This document shows, in pieces, positions 62,682-64,000 of a stretch of 64,000 nucleotides of DNA. The stretch lies in contig NZ_LMKE01000027.1 in NCBI RefSeq assembly GCF_001421245.1, forward strand, positions 17,741 to 81,740. Direction: 5' to 3'. This DNA is from Sphingomonas sp. Leaf10 (GTDB lineage: Bacteria; Pseudomonadota; Alphaproteobacteria; Sphingomonadales; Sphingomonadaceae). How positions within the stretch are numbered: position 1 is the stretch's first letter; the number at the start of each line of letters is the position of its first letter. A program made the translations under genes and the position numbers. The notes beneath the pieces are model-generated. The model searched no databases, had not been told where the DNA came from, and was given only the letters and a program-made list of their open reading frames with translations.

Positions 62682-62900
62682 ATGGGTGCAACGACGATAG
62701 GCGCACTGGTCGGTGCCGCCATCGACAAGATGAGCGGCGACGATGATTCGAGCTTCGATGGGGCCATTAAGGGTGCGGTCGTTGCCAATGTGCTGAAAGT
62801 CGTCGTGCCCATGGCAATTACCTATGCCGTCGGCTGGGCCGTCTTGCGCGGTGCCGGCGAACTAAAGGCGCAACTGTTCGAAACGGAGGATGCAGCATGA
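62682..62900 (+). CDS. Small membrane protein, unknown
   Basis: A 72-residue protein: a Gly/Ala-rich first third with a cluster of acidic residues (MSGDDDSSFDG) and one probable membrane helix (VANVLKVVVPMAITYAVGWAV). The ATG at 62682 follows GAGGAAG. Its TGA overlaps the ATG of the next small gene. Function unknown. Confidence 0.65.
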   Translation: MGATTIGALVGAAIDKMSGDDDSSFDGAIKGAVVANVLKVVVPMAITYAVGWAVLRGAGELKAQLFETEDAA

Positions 62901-63103
62901 TCGGACGGATTATCGGCGCACTGGTCGGACGCGAGGTGGATCGCCGCGACGGGCGCGGCGGGGCCAAGGGTGCTGCGATGGGCTGGCTGGCCGGCAGCGC
63001 GATGCGGCGCATGGGGCCGCTCGGTATGATCCTAGGCGGCGGCTATGTGGCCAAGAAGGCCTATGATCGCCGCAAGCTCGACAAGATGCGACGCGGCTAC
63101 TGA
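62897..63103 (+). CDS. Small Gly-rich basic protein, unknown
   Basis: A 68-residue protein: MIGRIIGALVGREVDRRDGR, a Gly-Ala-Met segment (GWLAGSAMRRMGPLGMILGG) and a basic C terminus (KKAYDRRKLDKMRRGY). It may associate with membranes through the Gly-rich part. It overlaps the upstream small gene by 4 nt and both are probably one unit. Function unknown; the two proteins may act together. Confidence 0.65.
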   Translation: MIGRIIGALVGREVDRRDGRGGAKGAAMGWLAGSAMRRMGPLGMILGGGYVAKKAYDRRKLDKMRRGY

Positions 63104-63188
63104 AAGGTTCGCGGTTCCCGCCGATGGTGGGAACCGCACCCGCCCGGTCGATCGGGACGGCACTCGATCCGCGCAATCGGATTACCGC

Positions 63189-63216
63189 AAGGGGCGACGG
63201 GTTGCCGTCGCCCCTT
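63189..63216. terminator. Hairpin before gmk
   Basis: AAGGGGCGACGG-GTTG-CCGTCGCCCCTT is a perfect 12-bp stem with a 4-nt loop, lying 86 bp after the small gene pair and 37 bp before gmk. It has only two T residues at its end, so it may be a terminator of the small genes or a structure in the gmk leader. Confidence 0.55.
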
Positions 63217-63252
63217 GACGCCGTGCCGTGCCCCGCGCGATGAGGCCCGGTC

Positions 63253-63915
63253 ATGAGCCATCTGCCAGACCCCGACCTTCACGGCTTCAAGCGCCGGGGG
63301 GTGTTGTTCGTACTGTCCTCTCCGTCCGGTGCCGGCAAATCGACGATCGCACGCAAGTTGCTGGCTGCCGAAAACGACCTGTCGATGTCGGTATCCGCCA
63401 CCACCCGTGGCGCGCGCGAAGGGGAAGTCGACGGCAAGGACTATCATTTCGTCGATCTCGAGGAATTCCGGCGCATGGTGTCGGATCACGAATTCCTCGA
63501 ATGGGCGCATGTGTTCGGCAACCGCTACGGCACGCCGCGCGCGCCGGTCGAAGCGATGCTGAGCGCGGGCAAGGACGTGCTGTTCGATATCGACTGGCAG
63601 GGCGCGCAGCAGCTGTTCCAGATCGCCGGCGGCGATGTCGTCCGCGTCTTCATCCTGCCGCCGTCGATGGCCGAACTGCGCCAGCGGCTGGTGTCGCGCA
63701 ACACCGACAGTGTCGAGGTGATCGACGCTCGCATGGCGCGTGCCGCGGCAGAGGTCAGCCATTGGGACAGCTATGACTATGTTCTGGTCAACGACGATGT
63801 CGAGGATTGCTTCCGCAAGGTGCAGACGATCCTCGCCGCCGAACGCCTGCGCCGGTCGCGCCAGACCGGGTTGATCGGCTTCATCCGTAAATTGCTGCGC
63901 GCGCCCGGCGAGTGA
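63253..63915 (+). CDS. gmk: Guanylate kinase
   Basis: A 220-residue kinase that converts GMP to GDP. P-loop LSSPSGAGKSTIARKL, GMP site SVSATTRGAREGEVDGKDYHFV and YGTPRAPVEAML, then VLFDIDWQGAQQL. Start at 63253 (MSHLPDPDLHG). A half palindrome (ATTCCCCTCCCTGGAAGGGG) follows the stop. Confidence 0.96.
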   Translation: MSHLPDPDLHGFKRRGVLFVLSSPSGAGKSTIARKLLAAENDLSMSVSATTRGAREGEVDGKDYHFVDLEEFRRMVSDHEFLEWAHVFGNRYGTPRAPVEAMLSAGKDVLFDIDWQGAQQLFQIAGGDVVRVFILPPSMAELRQRLVSRNTDSVEVIDARMARAAAEVSHWDSYDYVLVNDDVEDCFRKVQTILAAERLRRSRQTGLIGFIRKLLRAPGE

Positions 63916-64000
63916 CGTTCATTCCCCTCCCTGGAAGGGGGGAGTGTTCACCTCGGACTCAACAGGCGTTTTCTGGCGAGGAATATGTCGAGGGTGATCT

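Noticed and set aside
63948..64000. Possible C-terminal end of a minus-strand gene (ITLDIFLARKRLLSPR then stop)
   Set aside because: Only 16 codons are visible and nothing identifies a family; it could be real but cannot be supported from this window.

Overview
The window is high-GC DNA with close gene packing and many ATGA, GTGA or TTGA stop/start overlaps. The gene content (Caulobacter-type TonB receptors in sugar loci, a petABC operon, SspB, GspN-type type II secretion genes, several families of palindromic intergenic repeats) points to a sphingomonad-like alphaproteobacterium. This assignment is inference from gene content and style; there is no rRNA here. I see no insertion sequence, prophage, CRISPR array or rRNA operon. 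One tRNA (Pro, CGG) is present.

Layout. 1-1.6 kb: argH (its start probably lies left of the window) and a small lipoprotein. 1.6-4.7 kb: a detached part of a type II secretion system (gspN; a periplasmic-binding-fold protein; gspJ; gspK). 4.9-7.0 kb: an unknown exported protein of different composition, yraN and a PHB-depolymerase-type esterase. 7.3-27.1 kb: a carbohydrate locus with two GH92 alpha-mannosidases, a GH2 beta-mannosidase, a GH85 endo-beta-N-acetylglucosaminidase, a GH125 alpha-mannosidase, a ROK sugar kinase, an SSS-type transporter, a TonB receptor, a tryptophan-halogenase-like flavoprotein and a LacI regulator. 27.1-33.3 kb: repeats, tRNA-Pro, lepA, a 37-residue membrane protein, a phasin, modABC and an unknown exported protein. 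33.3-34.8 kb: a three-gene operon resembling small GspL, GspM and GspC proteins, divergent from a PhoX-type Tat lipoprotein (34.9-37.5 kb). 37.5-39.8 kb: an iron-type TonB receptor with a Fur-like box. 39.9-48.7 kb: the main type II secretion cluster, gspG-H-I-C-D leftward and gspL-M-E-F rightward from start codons about 10 bp apart. 49-64 kb: housekeeping genes (glsA, an M20 peptidase, queA, a cyclophilin, petABC, apt, hisB-yciI-hisH-hisA-hisF, sspB, a GNAT acetyltransferase, fumC, two small genes, gmk).

The carbohydrate locus fits stepwise use of high-mannose N-glycans. GH85 would release the glycan from protein, GH92 and GH125 would remove alpha-mannose in the periplasm or outside, and a remaining Man-beta-GlcNAc disaccharide would be imported and split in the cytoplasm by the signal-less GH2 enzyme. 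Three copies of a TGTAAT-NN-ATTACA palindrome lie before the three transcription units and are the likely LacI-family operators. The pathway is my inference from family membership.

The type II secretion genes are unusual in being split across 40 kb, in carrying palindromic repeats at three gene junctions (one apparently extends the GspI leader in frame by 47 codons), and in having a second reduced GspL/M/C-like set next to the PhoX-type protein.
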